NCBI GenBank assembly: GCA_026770585.1
Contig: MU646953.1
Location: forward strand, 47,937-68,669
Origin: Baffinella frigidus
Taxonomy: Eukaryota; Cryptophyceae; Cryptomonadales; Baffinellaceae
Reading direction: 5' to 3'
DNA length: 20,733 nucleotides
Made by a program: the position numbers and the translations under genes. How positions within the stretch are numbered: position 1 is the first letter of the stretch; each line of letters opens with the position of its first letter. Below, in pieces: positions 12,301 through 17,200 of this stretch. The notes beneath the pieces are model-generated. The model was not told where the DNA came from. It made no database searches and was given only the letters and a program-made list of their open reading frames with translations.

Positions 12301-12452
12301 CGACACATAGATTCCGCCCTTAGGGATTATGTTTATTGGTTTAGGGTTCAGGGTTTAGGGTTTAGGGTTTAGGGTTCAGCGCACAAGACCTCAACAGAGA
12401 CGCGCGGGGCCGTAGGGTCGCCAGTGCGCATGTTGCTTCGAAGTCCCTCCAT
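919..12452 (-). CDS. CDC123: CDC123 (D123 family), eIF2 assembly chaperone; 12 firm exons and 1 tentative, 3' end outside window
   Basis: CDC123 proteins are cytosolic ATP-grasp-fold chaperones that bind eIF2 gamma and promote assembly of the eIF2 heterotrimer (family knowledge). Exons on the minus strand, in order: 12390-12452, 11214-11261, 10005-10068, tentative 8228-8312, 7847-7949, 7150-7194, 6633-6736, 5841-5920, 4543-4607, 3012-3092, 2588-2623, 1815-1871, 919-1035. Family signatures appear in the right order: EWYPLL near the N terminus, FCDYLLEDG, an acidic SYSEDE stretch, LPKLNWSTPRDAKWI, SSDFAVHDL, LRKWFDL with LEFRCF, QRD, FVFDAY, and the nucleotide/Mg-binding LIDVNPYG. The exons join in frame with GT-AG introns, mostly phase 0 (phase 1 after exon 3 and at the SSDF/LRKW join, phase 2 after the PKLNW exon). 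About 320 residues are visible against roughly 330-340 for the family, so only the C-terminal tail is missing. Coding is under one tenth of the gene span. Identification is confident; individual splice choices less so. Confidence 0.9.
997..1415 (-). repeat. Tandem copy of the exon12-intron-exon13 junction
   Basis: The blocks 997-1146 and 1253-1415 are direct repeats. Read on the minus strand, each contains the exon 12 end (ATCCGCCAG), its GTGCC donor, a short intron of 82-92 nt, and the start of exon 13 (GACTGGAGGGTGTTTCTGAT or near copy). In the distal copy the acceptor CAG has become CCG. The present intron therefore appears to have grown from an about 80-nt ancestor by duplication of the whole junction. 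Confidence 0.75.
1815..1871 (-). CDS. CDC123: CDC123 exon 12 (FVFDAYI)
   Basis: The 57-nt phase-0 exon encodes MQEKMAHLKSFVFDAYIRQ, matching the family's SYVFD-x-Y strand. The acceptor CTCTCTCCGCAG follows a long CT tract and the donor is CAG/GTGCCC. Its last bases and donor recur twice inside the next intron, near 1387-1411 and 1118-1140. Confidence 0.88.
1876..2030. repeat. GA/GT microsatellite at exon 12 acceptor
   Basis: Impure GA and GT dinucleotide runs. On the sense (minus) strand this is a CT tract running straight into the exon 12 acceptor, so it may act as an extended pyrimidine tract. Confidence 0.8.
2043..2086. repeat. Short element shared with 20321-20379
   Basis: TACCAACACGGTCGCCATG, a C run and GCTGTGTC match TACCGACACGGCCGCCATG...GCTGTGTC near 20321 in the transporter gene. 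The right-hand copy is a small foldback (CGACAC...GTGTCG), so this is probably a decayed MITE. Confidence 0.45.
2134..2200. repeat. Two-copy tandem repeat of about 28 bp
   Basis: CAGATAAGACAGTCAGGACC and the following AGAAT recur immediately with one change. It lies in CDC123 intron 11. No function is evident. Confidence 0.7.
2428..2530. repeat. Foldback with strong central hairpin
   Basis: The core hairpin spans 2474-2512 (GGTCACGTTTCTCCCCG against CGGGGAGACACGTCACC) with a CTTTT loop. Outer bases AGCTGTAC and GTACAGC extend the pairing. The core resembles the hairpin at 5178-5211, suggesting one small element family. Confidence 0.55.
2588..2623 (-). CDS. CDC123: CDC123 exon 11, 36-nt microexon
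   Basis: The microexon follows TACGCAG and encodes ILETLKTFFSQE, with donor GAG/GTTCTC, both phase 0. It fills the spacing the family requires between the YDF block and FVFDAY, where human CDC123 has an I-x-x-FFKKH helix. Confidence 0.75.
2638..2998. repeat. Degenerate telomere-type TTTAGGG tract in CDC123 intron 10
   Basis: Runs of GGTTTAGGG variants (GGTTTGGGG, GGTTCAGGG, GGTTTATGG). On the sense strand of CDC123 this reads CCCTAAA and ends just before exon 11. Confidence 0.9.
3012..3092 (-). CDS. CDC123: CDC123 exon 10 (QRD motif)
   Basis: The 81-nt phase-0 exon follows GTCGCAG and encodes VREGGLIAVCQRDCSAKYDF and a tail ending EIQPL, with donor CTG/GTCCAC. The family reads FVK-x-x-KLIGISQRD-x-x-x-YYDF. 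A shorter copy at about 3137-3205 has the acceptor but hits TAA right after the Lys codon. Confidence 0.9.
3137..3205 (-). pseudogene. Decayed copy of CDC123 exon 10
   Basis: The copy repeats acceptor GGGGCAG and the codons for VREGGLIAVCQRDCSAK nearly base for base, then reads TAA and diverges. It would truncate CDC123 if spliced in. It lies about 45 bp upstream of the true exon in the sense direction. Confidence 0.85.
3234..3394. mobile_element. Palindromic MITE, family A, copy 1
   Basis: Terminal inverted repeats of about 40 bp begin TAACGGCCTGAAAA and GTAGTTAGGC. The interior repeats CCTACCGTAGGCC and CCTAGGATC. Near-identical to 19494-19655 and related to 18655-18818. No transposase; non-autonomous. 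Confidence 0.75.
3640..3950. repeat. Two-copy direct repeat of unknown origin
   Basis: ACCGCATCCTGACAC then GGGGCAGGCTC...AACA...ATG-GGGG(C)GC occur at about 3709-3785 and 3860-3935, each followed by a TTTAGGG tract. The pattern resembles the exon-edge duplications nearby, but I could not match it to a CDC123 exon. Confidence 0.6.
3783..3838. repeat. TTTAGGG-type tract
   Basis: Short degenerate telomere-type run following the first copy of the direct repeat, in CDC123 intron 9. Confidence 0.8.
3932..4222. repeat. TTTAGGG tract converting to TTTTGGG and TTTGGGG arrays
   Basis: Starts as TTTAGGG units, then homogeneous TTTTGGG units, TTTGGGG units, TTTTGGG again and TTTGGGG again. Block-wise homogenisation of variants suggests replication slippage of telomere-derived DNA. 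Confidence 0.9.
4228..4282 (-). pseudogene. Decayed copy of CDC123 exon 9
   Basis: The sense strand reads AAGTGGTTCGACCTCCGCAC then AGCCTCAAGTTTCGCTGC, the KWFDLR-SL-FRC part of exon 9. The donor GTAC has become AATAC and the acceptor side is lost at the edge of the foldback at 4291. Confidence 0.8.
4291..4438. mobile_element. Foldback element with AAGCTAACGCCAGCG ends
   Basis: Perfect 15-bp terminal inverted repeats (AAGCTAACGCCAGCG and its complement) enclose CTACGGTAGGA and TCCTACCGTA inner arms. It abuts and truncates the exon 9 copy at 4228-4282, so it arrived after that duplication. Confidence 0.7.
4543..4607 (-). CDS. CDC123: CDC123 exon 9 (LRKWFDL...LEFRCF)
   Basis: The 65-nt exon starts after GGCCAG (phase 1) and encodes QVTLALRKWFDLRSSLEFRC plus F, the family's LVLRKW...EFRCFV block. 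The donor TTC/GTACTC is phase 0. The nearer acceptor after GAGCAG would break the frame with exon 8, so the upstream AG is chosen. A decayed copy lies at 4228-4282. Confidence 0.9.
4650..4832. repeat. TTTAGGG/TTTATGG tract in CDC123 intron 8
   Basis: Degenerate telomere-type units, with a middle section of GGTTTATGG repeats. Confidence 0.85.
4860..4967. repeat. GAGT microsatellite
   Basis: Tandem GAGT units with a few interruptions, in CDC123 intron 8; sense strand ACTC. Confidence 0.9.
5178..5211. repeat. Perfect 15-bp stem hairpin
   Basis: CACGTCCCTCCCCGG and its exact complement flank a four-base loop ACTT. Similar to the hairpin at 2474-2512. In an intron, so a terminator role is unlikely. 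Confidence 0.7.
5500..5545 (-). pseudogene. Possible remnant of CDC123 exon 8
   Basis: The sense strand reads GCTTTCGACTACTGCCACCA, similar to the GCCTTCGACTGCTGCGACGA of exon 8. Short and without splice sites, so uncertain. Confidence 0.35.
5610..5790. repeat. Imperfect foldback
   Basis: CCACACAGAG...CGAAGGGATTTT near 5614 pairs with AAAATCTCTTCG...CTCTGTGTGG near 5755, enclosing CCTACGGTAGG. Probably another decayed MITE. Confidence 0.45.
5841..5920 (-). CDS. CDC123: CDC123 exon 8 (SSDFAVHDL)
   Basis: The 80-nt exon follows GCGCAG, completes the Lys codon and encodes SSDFAVHDLCHAFDCC and an acidic tail ending APPTI. The family reads KSSDF-x-x-HDL here. It ends ATAG/GTCTCA in phase 1. A weak decayed copy of the AFD-C part lies around 5500-5545. 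Confidence 0.88.
6040..6160. repeat. GGCA/GGGA/GGTA microsatellite
   Basis: Four-base units drift from GGCA to GGGA to GGTA along the tract. It lies directly downstream (sense upstream of exon 8) of the third partial exon 7 copy. Confidence 0.85.
6167..6225 (-). pseudogene. Partial exon 7 copy, third
   Basis: The sense strand reads ATGTGCGTCTCGTGCTCTGA then TGTCATCCTCATCCGCAAGT and a C run. It repeats the exon 7 3' end and the donor position. Confidence 0.8.
6228..6295. repeat. GGTA microsatellite and GTAGGGGCG repeats
   Basis: GGTA units pass into four copies of a 9-bp GGTAGGGGC unit. Confidence 0.85.
6301..6385 (-). pseudogene. Partial exon 7 copy, second
   Basis: Same exon 7 3' end (ATGTGCGTCTCGTGCGCTGA, then CGGCATCCTCATCCTCAACT). 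The donor GT is changed to CT. Flanked on the sense-upstream side by CTAC repeats. Confidence 0.8.
6462..6520 (-). pseudogene. Partial exon 7 copy, first
   Basis: Only CACCTCATCCTCAA and a GTACCTCCCC donor-like end remain. CTAC-type repeats separate it from the genuine exon 7 at 6633. Confidence 0.7.
6525..6600. repeat. GGTA (sense CTAC) microsatellite
   Basis: About eighteen GGTA units with one GGGA interruption between the true exon 7 and its first partial copy. Confidence 0.9.
6633..6736 (-). CDS. CDC123: CDC123 exon 7 (PKLNWSTPRDAKWI)
   Basis: The 104-nt exon starts after AACCCAG and encodes VLPKLNWSTPRDAKWI, then ENLMCVSCSDVILIL, the most recognisable CDC123 block (PKLNWS-PRDA-W, then S-D-LLLK). 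It ends CTCAA/GTAACC in phase 2, and the next exon supplies G to complete Lys. Three partial copies of its 3' end lie downstream in the intron. Confidence 0.92.
6740..6950. repeat. GGTTAGGGG-type tract in CDC123 intron 6
   Basis: Degenerate telomere-like units with GGTTAAGGGGTGTGGG higher-order repeats of about 35 bp, ending at the exon 7 acceptor. Confidence 0.8.
7150..7194 (-). CDS. CDC123: CDC123 exon 6 (helix before PKLNW)
   Basis: The 45-nt phase-0 exon encodes EIEAIEAAIATLGGQ, equivalent to the family's V-x-EAI-x-x-LGG helix immediately before the PKLNW motif. The acceptor is GGGCAG and the donor CAG/GTCTGC. The frame is also open upstream, so the true acceptor could lie further 5'. 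Confidence 0.8.
7467..7807. repeat. Large palindrome carrying a copy of CDC123 exon 5 3' end
   Basis: Arms of about 120 bp (ACCCTAC-GTAGGACATGTC at both ends) enclose 7594-7680, whose sense strand reads GCAGACTCCGCGCAACCTCC then GTTCGAGGAGGTTCTT, the exon 5 end and its donor. The loop and inner arm match 7808-7905 as a direct repeat. Confidence 0.75.
7847..7949 (-). CDS. CDC123: CDC123 exon 5 (acidic WSSYSEDE segment)
   Basis: The exon has a pyrimidine-rich acceptor (CTCTCTCGGCAG) and encodes DGWSSYSEDETGEEEEEAEG followed by a stretch ending AQPAFEE, with donor GAG/GTTCTT in phase 0. The acidic stretch around a Trp matches the WSDDE-type linker of CDC123, and AFEE continues into the EIEAIEAAIATLGG helix. 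Copies lie at about 8000-8085 (internal deletion) and 7594-7680 (3' end only). Confidence 0.75.
7990..8149 (-). pseudogene. Decayed copy of CDC123 exons 4/5 edge
   Basis: The sense strand carries GGATGGTCGAGCTACTCGGA and the acidic Glu codons, then jumps to a GGTCTTAGAAC donor-like end, deleting the AQPAFEE part. Just upstream it repeats GGCGTCCACCC and CCTGAATCCTCGGAG from tentative exon 4, with an in-frame TAA. Confidence 0.7.
8228..8312 (-). CDS. CDC123: Tentative CDC123 exon 4 bridging phase 1 to phase 2
   Basis: A phase gap between the DYLLEDG exon (ends phase 1) and the SYSEDE exon (needs phase 2) calls for one more exon. An 85-nt open stretch beginning after GATAAG and ending GA/GTTGCC fits both phases and encodes GVHPNPESSESPENAV within a loop-like, unconserved region. 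The acceptor has a poor pyrimidine tract, and a copy at about 8104-8149 carries a stop. Another exon could fill this role. Confidence 0.35.
8583..8670. mobile_element. Near-perfect 88-bp palindrome
   Basis: ATTTGTACCA...GATAAGGTAAAGTAACC, then CTCGTGCCTGGCA, is followed after AGAATTTA by its complement ending TGGTACAAAT. Little divergence between arms suggests recent arrival or conversion. Flanking TGTGTAGTAA...CTTTATATGTT also occurs near 2450. Confidence 0.7.
8800..8892. repeat. Four-copy repeat of about 29 bp
   Basis: CCCGAGACGGGCC/CCGGAGGCGGGCC units, each followed by a variable linker ending CCAGT or CCGGT. It lies in CDC123 intron 3. Confidence 0.7.
8932..9165. repeat. GA/GGGA/GCGA low-complexity tract
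   Basis: Impure purine microsatellite, pyrimidine-rich on the CDC123 sense strand. Long reading frames here are artefacts of the repeat. Confidence 0.9.
9248..9376. repeat. TTTAGGG tract changing to TTTCGGT/TTTCGGG
   Basis: Telomere-type start, then homogeneous GGTTTTC units. Confidence 0.85.
9380..9425 (-). pseudogene. Decayed copy of CDC123 exon 3, most distal
   Basis: The sense strand reads AACTACCTCCTTGAAGACAG followed by TCGAACCCC, the NYLLED end plus donor of exon 3. Confidence 0.75.
9476..9590 (-). pseudogene. Decayed copy of CDC123 exon 3 with intron flank
   Basis: The sense strand repeats TTCTGCGACTACCTACTCGA and GGACGGTCGAAAC. The flank CTTATGGCGACAAGTGGACC at 9476 is repeated at 9938, so a block of exon end plus about 70 bp of intron was duplicated. 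Confidence 0.8.
9725..9790 (-). pseudogene. Decayed copy of CDC123 exon 3, nearest
   Basis: The sense strand carries CGGCTGGTGGTCCTGACGCG, then CCCTTCTGTGACTGCCTTCT, equivalent to RLVVLTRPFCDCLLEDG, but without the CAG acceptor. It is followed by AAACCCTAACCCC. Confidence 0.85.
10005..10068 (-). CDS. CDC123: CDC123 exon 3 (DYLLEDG motif)
   Basis: The exon encodes VSPPTRLVVLSRPFCDYLLED plus one base, matching the family's T-x-SVILPLP...DYLLDDG block. The acceptor is ATTGGCAG and the donor ACG/GTCGAA (phase 1). Shorter copies at about 9728-9785, 9530-9590 and 9380-9425 repeat the FCDYLLEDG part but have lost the acceptor side, so this one is taken as functional. Confidence 0.85.
10305..10438. 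mobile_element. Foldback element related to 17605-17745
   Basis: TAGCTCTGCCTC...GGTTCACTG pairs with CCAGGTTAAGTCAGGCAGAG. The same end sequence (TCTGCCTCA...GACCAGGTTTACTGAGGCAGA) bounds the element in the transporter gene. Confidence 0.5.
10519..10667. mobile_element. Foldback element with CTCACGTGG ends
   Basis: TCACGTGGAAACACTTTCAA, then TTTATAAACTTGGATTCAATG, pairs with the right arm CATTGAACCAAGTCTATAAA ending TGTCCACATGAGA. Arms of about 55 bp, loop about 35 bp, AT-rich against its surroundings. Confidence 0.7.
10690..10735 (-). pseudogene. Copy of CDC123 exon 2 3' end
   Basis: The sense strand reads TTACCCGCTCTTGAAGAAGG followed by TCCACC. It repeats the YPLLKK codons and donor; the 5' half is lost. 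Confidence 0.75.
10910..10965 (-). pseudogene. Copy of CDC123 exon 2 middle
   Basis: The sense strand reads CCAGATCGGAGAGTGGTACT, then diverges into TTCAATAGCTATTGAAGG, a small palindrome, before GGTCC. It sits downstream of the perfect TTTAGGG array. Confidence 0.7.
11082..11210. repeat. Interstitial telomere array, 13 perfect TTTAGGG units
   Basis: Positions 11109-11199 are exactly thirteen TTTAGGG units, flanked by variants. The array begins within a few bases of the exon 2 donor, so the sense strand goes AAG/GTCTACACCCTAC then CCCTAAA repeats. Confidence 0.95.
11214..11261 (-). CDS. CDC123: CDC123 exon 2 (EWYPLL motif)
   Basis: The 48-nt exon encodes DVLACQIGEWYPLLKK, matching the N-terminal HCQFSAWYP block of the D123 family. 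Acceptor GCGCAG lies at 11262-11267 and donor AAG/GTCTAC at 11213, both phase 0. Three decayed copies lie nearby at about 11328-11360, 10915-10960 and 10690-10735. This copy is chosen because only it keeps an intact reading frame, acceptor and donor. Confidence 0.85.
11328..11362 (-). pseudogene. Copy of CDC123 exon 2 5' part with acceptor
   Basis: The sense strand reads GGAGCAG, then GATGTGCTGGCATGCCAGAT and CGGAGAGTGGTACC, before CAATAA gives a stop. The flanking TACTGATTGTTGATGAATAA also occurs as two copies. Confidence 0.85.
11649..12000. repeat. TTTAGGG/TTTCGGG tract in CDC123 intron 1
   Basis: Degenerate telomere-type units with a TTTCGGG block at about 11735-11762. Confidence 0.9.
12005..12315. 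mobile_element. AT-rich foldback of about 310 bp
   Basis: ATTTATGTGGTGACAAAATA and CAGAATTCGC at the left match the complement of GCGAATTCTG...CGACACATAGAT at the right. Inner segments with AACGTTGCGA and CGCAATGTTTCGA also pair. It splits a TTTAGGG tract, so it inserted after that tract formed. Confidence 0.6.
12337..12379. repeat. TTTAGGG tract immediately after CDC123 exon 1
   Basis: Five to six telomere-type units, beginning about 10 bases downstream (sense) of the exon 1 donor. This is the last TTTAGGG-oriented tract before the divergent promoter. Confidence 0.9.
12390..12452 (-). CDS. CDC123: CDC123 exon 1 with start codon
   Basis: The exon opens with ATG at 12452 and encodes 21 residues starting MEGLRSNMRTG and ending RVSVE. 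It ends GAG followed by a GTCTTG donor and then a CCCTAAA tract. It joins in phase 0 to the DVLACQ exon. Human CDC123 has only a few residues before the equivalent HVLHCQ, so a short first exon is expected. The start is chosen as the first ATG of the only open stretch with a donor in the right phase; there is no homology in the exon itself. Confidence 0.6.
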
Positions 12453-13585
12453 TGCTTGGAACGCCCCTGCGCCACGCCCCAGCAGGCCTAAGACGCTATT
12501 CTTGCGCACGTGCTGGACAGGAAAGATCCGTGTTGGCAAAATCCAATGGAAAAATCATCTCTTCAGGAACGGTTGAGGGCGCGAAGGGAGCGGCGTGCCT
12601 GGGTCGAGAAGCTGCGGCGGGAGAACGCCAGCCCCCTCCCCGAGAGCGGCGAGGCACGCGCACACAGCCCAGAACACCCGCACCCCGCGAGCTCTGCCCG
12701 CGTGCCGCACCGTGGCGTGCAGCTGCAGAGTCGGAGCCCGTGCTCCAGGCGGGGGTTCGGTCGGGGAAGCACGCGCTGGAACGCGCGACTTGGTGGTGTT
12801 CCTCCAGCTGGCCGTGGCGGGCGGGAGACTTTGAGGGATTCGCCGAGGTGCCCAACCTTTGTCGGGAGGTGCTCGCCTCCAACTTTTCGGAAGGATCCGA
12901 GGTGCGAAAGCGAGGTGGGACGGGGATTGGCGGGGTGAGGCCGCGGGGAGGGAGGCGTTCCGGTGGCTGGCTCCTGCAGAGGGTCTCTCTTCTCCGTTCA
13001 GCAGAGGGGAAGGGAACACGGCGAGAGGGGACGCCCCAATCGTCGATTTTCGTCTCCTTTTAATTTATTTTTGCATGATCAATTCAAATCAAATCAAACC
13101 AGATGGAGGATGTAGCTGGGACTCATTTCCCCAGACGGTCGATTTCGAACAGAATGGCCGTAAAATTCAAACGGCCAAACTCACGATTTTGTCCTCTTCG
13201 GAGGCGAGAGAAGGATTTCGATTTTTGGTGACGAAGACGTTTGATCGCGAGCCGCTGTTGAGGAGGGATCAGCTCCCTGCCTCTCGATCTTGAGAGACGT
13301 CGAGTCGTGCAGCGAACCACGCCACAGGCCACCTGCGTCAGCGACCCCAATCTGTCCGATCCTCCCCGCGACGAACAGGTGTTACCTTTTTTTGTTCAAA
13401 TCTCCTCCTCCTCCCTTCCCACCGCCGCCGCACTCTCACCTCTACCGATGAAACGAACCCCTCCTTGGAAGCCTCTCTTTGGGCCCGTACTCTCCGCCTT
13501 GTTGTACAGCGAAATCGTTAGCCACCGTCCGCCCAACCCTGCAATCTAACCCGCGGAGATCCTGTGACCCACCGACGCTTCCACG

Positions 13586-13717
13586 ATGCGTTCCGCCGCC
13601 CCTGCTGCCCAACAGTCCGCCGCGGCCAACAAGCTGGCACGGTCGCGTGCGGTACACTTCCCGGGGACGATGGCTGACCGGGTTGCGGCGAGCAGGGGCG
13701 TCGCTTTCGCCTTCTAG
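13586..13717 (+). CDS. Possible short 5' ORF or transporter leader exon
   Basis: ATG at 13586 opens a 43-codon frame beginning MRSAAPAAQQSAAANKLARS and ending at TAG (13715). The Ala-rich, Lys/Arg-containing composition could be an N-terminal exon of the transporter, an upstream ORF, or chance. No donor in a compatible phase is clear. Confidence 0.2.
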   Translation: MRSAAPAAQQSAAANKLARSRAVHFPGTMADRVAASRGVAFAF

Positions 13718-14090
13718 GTCAAAAGCCCTTCCGGTTGTTGGACGCGCGAGATCGCCGTCCAGGTGACTTTTCAAACATCCACCGAGCCTCCTGGTCCAAC
13801 GCCTGGCTGTCTCAGTCGCAGACGTAGCGGGGACTCCGGGACTAGCAGCCCCGCGTATCTCCGGTCATCCGGCTTGTTCAGAAGTAGTTTCGCGTCAGGT
13901 TCTTTCGGCGGTGTACAGCTCAGTGTTTCCTCTCTCTGCGAGTTCCTGCTGTGGAAATCAAGTGTTTTTTCTCTGCTGCAGTGGAACTCAGTTTTTCCTT
14001 TCTTTTCGTGTAACACAGCGGAGGGTGTTGACACCGGAGAATTGGCGGCAGGGAGCGGAAAGCTCGCTCTCGAGGGGCAGCATCCTCTGA

Positions 14091-14241
14091 CAGCAAGGAC
14101 AACAAGACTTTCTTCGCGGAGTTAGCAGCAGGCAACCCGAAACCCTAGACCTTAGACCCTAACCCCTAACCCCTAAACCCTGAACTCTACACCCTTAACT
14201 CTAAACCCTAAACCCTAAACCCTAAAGCAGGCAACAGCAAC
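14091..14241 (+). other. 5' leader edge with AGCAGGCAAC repeat around a CCCTAAA tract
   Basis: AGCAGGCAAC occurs at both ends of a telomere-like tract (about 14127 and 14227), the same arrangement as at the exon edges. If this is a 5' intron (GC or shifted donor), the upstream part would read DNKTFFAELAAG in frame with NSNMGNAS. It is equally possible that the protein simply starts at ATG 14242. Confidence 0.4.
14143..14227 (+). repeat. CCCTAAA-type tract before exon 1
   Basis: First tract with CCCTAAA on the plus strand; orientation is opposite to every tract left of 12379. Confidence 0.9.
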
Positions 14242-14265
14242 ATGGGGAACGCATCACCCGCGCTG
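14242..14265 (+). CDS. Transporter exon 1 (coding part)
   Basis: ATG followed by seven codons (MGNASPAL), then donor CTG/GTGAAG. The next exon begins GTGATG, so intron 1 starts with the same four bases (GTGA) as the following exon. Confidence 0.6.
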
Positions 14266-17200
14266 GTGAAGACCCTAACCCCTCAACCCTCAACCCCTAA
14301 ACCCATAACCCACAACCCCTTAAACCCGCACCCTTACCCTTAAACCCTCAACCCTAAACCCGAACCCCTCAACCCATACCCCATAACCCCTGAACCCTAA
14401 ACCCTAAACCCTAACACCTGAACCCTAAACCCTCAACACTGAACCCTAAACCCTAAACCCTAAACCCTAAACCCTAAACCCTAAACCAGGTGATGTTCCT
14501 GATCATCAGCCACATGACGGTGTCTACCCCAAACCCCAAACCCCAAACCCCAAACCCTAGACCCCAAAACCTCAACCCTACACCCTAAACCCTAAACCCT
14601 AAACCCTAAACCATAAACCATACATCCTAAACCCTGAACCGTAAACCAGGTGTCATCGACGATGCTGGTGCTGAACAAGGCGGTGCTGAAGTACCTCCCT
14701 GTCGCGACCACCGTCCTCGTCTTCCAGGTCCCCACTCCTCCCCCCCGAAACCCGAAACCCGAAACCCTCACTCCTCCTCCGCTTCCCCCTTCTGCCGAAA
14801 GTTAATCTGCGCTCTTCGTGAAATACAGTCTCCCTTATCTCCCTTATCTTCTTCTTAAGCCTGTTAATAAATTCTTTTCTGAGATTAGGTCGGGACTCCG
14901 TGAAAACGCTCCGTACAAACCCTCTTTTTCTAGGTCCTCACTCCTCTTACCTCTGTCTCAGGCTATTTGGGCTCGCCAGTTTGGTGAACTTTGTGTCGCA
15001 AACTCTGCTTTGCATCGCAAACCCAGCATGTCAACCTGGGAATAGTCTGCCAACCCGGCTCCTTCTCCTCCTCCGCTTCCGCGGACAAGCCCGCCTTAGC
15101 AAGCGATCTACCCGTTGAATTTAAATACTCTCCGCACATGGGACGTTGGAGCCAGTGGCCTTCTTTCTCAAGGAAAAGCTCCAATTCCCTATGGGAGCGA
15201 ATATTTAAATTATACACTCGTCTGGATGAGCTCCTCCAGATGAGCGGGGCGGCACTGTGCTGCCCCCCCACTGACTGCTCACTCGCACGCTGCCGCCTGC
15301 ACCCCCGTTTCTCCCTCCGAAATTTGTTCCGCCAACACCCCCGTTTCACCCTCCGAAATGTGTCCCGTCTTCACCCCCTTTCCTCCCAGCGAAATGGAGT
15401 TGGCTGATCGGAGCGGCTTGTTCGATCGGACAGGTGGGATCGTCGGCGCTGATCCTGTGGGTGCTCGGCAAGCTCAACGTCATTAAGGTCGTGCCCCACA
15501 CCAGGCTAGAAGAAGGGACTATTTAAAACCATGTTTCTTCCTCACATGCCTCTGGAAGTCGCGTTACCGTGCAACCGTGTTGGTGTCGAGGGCTGATAGT
15601 TGAGGCTGGGAAGCTTGAGCTTGATCCCGACGGACCAGAGTTACGCTTGTCGAACCTCTCCGTGAGAGCGAGTGAGTGAGAGAGTGAGCGCGCGCGTGTG
15701 TGAGAGAGTGCGAGCGAGAGAATAGCTCTCGCTCTCTCGCCCCCCCCCGCACGCGATGCTGACCCTAACCGTGCGGAGAGAGGCACGCGCTTCTGCACCC
15801 TGAGACTGCCTGTCGAGGCAGTATCCTCGACAGGCAGTCGAGAGAGGCAGGGACTCTCTCGGGAACAGCCTTTGTTCCTTTGGTGGGTGGCTTCTGAACA
15901 CAATCAGATCTCAACACCGCTCGAGGTTGTTGCCGTTGGTAAGGTTATGTACCTGGACGGCGTCTCACCCGGGCAGGTTCTGTACATAACTCCGGACACG
16001 CTTTGATTCGCCAAGCGGTGTTGGCTAGTTGGAACGGATCCACCTGCAAGAGACCGCGCCATCAGAACATCCCGAACACTCCAACGACAGAATCCTGGGG
16101 AGCAACCCGCGCCCTCCACCCTTTCGCTGTCTCGCTTTCCGAGTCCGCCACTTCCGAAATCACGATTTTGAGGTCGTCGTTGTTTTTGGAAGCTTCGTTT
16201 GCAGGGCCCCTTCCAGGCCCGCGCACCCCCCCCCCCCGGCCGAGGAGGAGGAGGAGGCCACAACGTGGATTGCCGAGCAGAGTGAGGCCTTTCGGAAGTG
16301 GCGGACTCGGAAAGAGTGACAGCGAAAGGGTGGAGGGCGCGGGTTGCTCCCCAGGATTGTGTCGTTGGAGTGTTCGGGGTGTTCATGGCGCGGTCTCTTG
16401 CAGGTGGATCCGTTCCAGATTTCGGATGGACGCCGCACCCTTGGACGCGGAAAACGTGACGGTCTCTCCTTATTGTGTTGGTATTCACAACGGCTGAATC
16501 GTAAAATGCACGGCTCTCAGGTGGACCCGTTCCAGATTTCGACGGCGAGAGCGTTTTCTCCTACGGTCTCTCCAAATTCCGTTGGTATTCACAACAGCTA
16601 AATCTCGAAGGGCAAGGCGTGCAACTAAATCGTGAAGGGCAAGACAGGTGGGCCCGTTGCAGATTTCGATGGCGCGCGCCTTCTTCTGGAACGCGGAAAA
16701 CGCGAGCGTCTCTCCTAGTTGCGATGGTATTCAAGACGTCTAAATCGTGGAGGGCGAGGGTTGCAGGTGGATCCGTTGCAGATTTCGACGGCGCGCGCCT
16801 TGTTCCGGAAGCGGATGCGGAAAGCGTGACGGCTGAAGGGTGGAGGGCACGGGTTGCTCCCAAAGATTCTTGTCGATTTTATCGGATGTTCGGGGTGTTC
16901 TGATGGCTTTGGTCTCTTGCAGGTGGACCCGTTCCAGATTTCGACGGCGCGCGCGTTCTTCTGGAACGCCGTGGCATTCATGTGCCTCCTCTTCACCAAC
17001 GCCAAGGCCCTTGCCTCTGCTAACGTCGAGACGGTACGCCCCCCAAACACGAAATACGAAACACGAAACACAAAACCTCAAACACCAAACACCAAACCCC
17101 AAACCCCAAACTCTAAACCACAACCACAACCACACACCACACACCACAAACCCTACGCCCTAAACCCTAAGCCCCGAACCCTAAACCCTAAACCCTAAAC

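Larger units (their letters stand above)
12453..14241. promoter_or_regulatory. Divergent intergenic region between CDC123 and the transporter
   Basis: About 1.8 kb separates the two inferred start codons, which point away from each other. It lacks the telomere tracts, microsatellites and foldbacks that fill the introns until 14143. The CDC123-proximal half is GC-rich with frequent CG dinucleotides. The far half holds pyrimidine runs. No TATA box or other element can be named with confidence. Several overlapping open frames here have no recognisable domain. Confidence 0.5.

Noticed and set aside
12452-13063. 203-codon plus-strand frame in the intergenic region
   Set aside because: GC-rich DNA with four overlapping long frames on both strands, no recognisable motif, and it starts opposite the CDC123 start codon.
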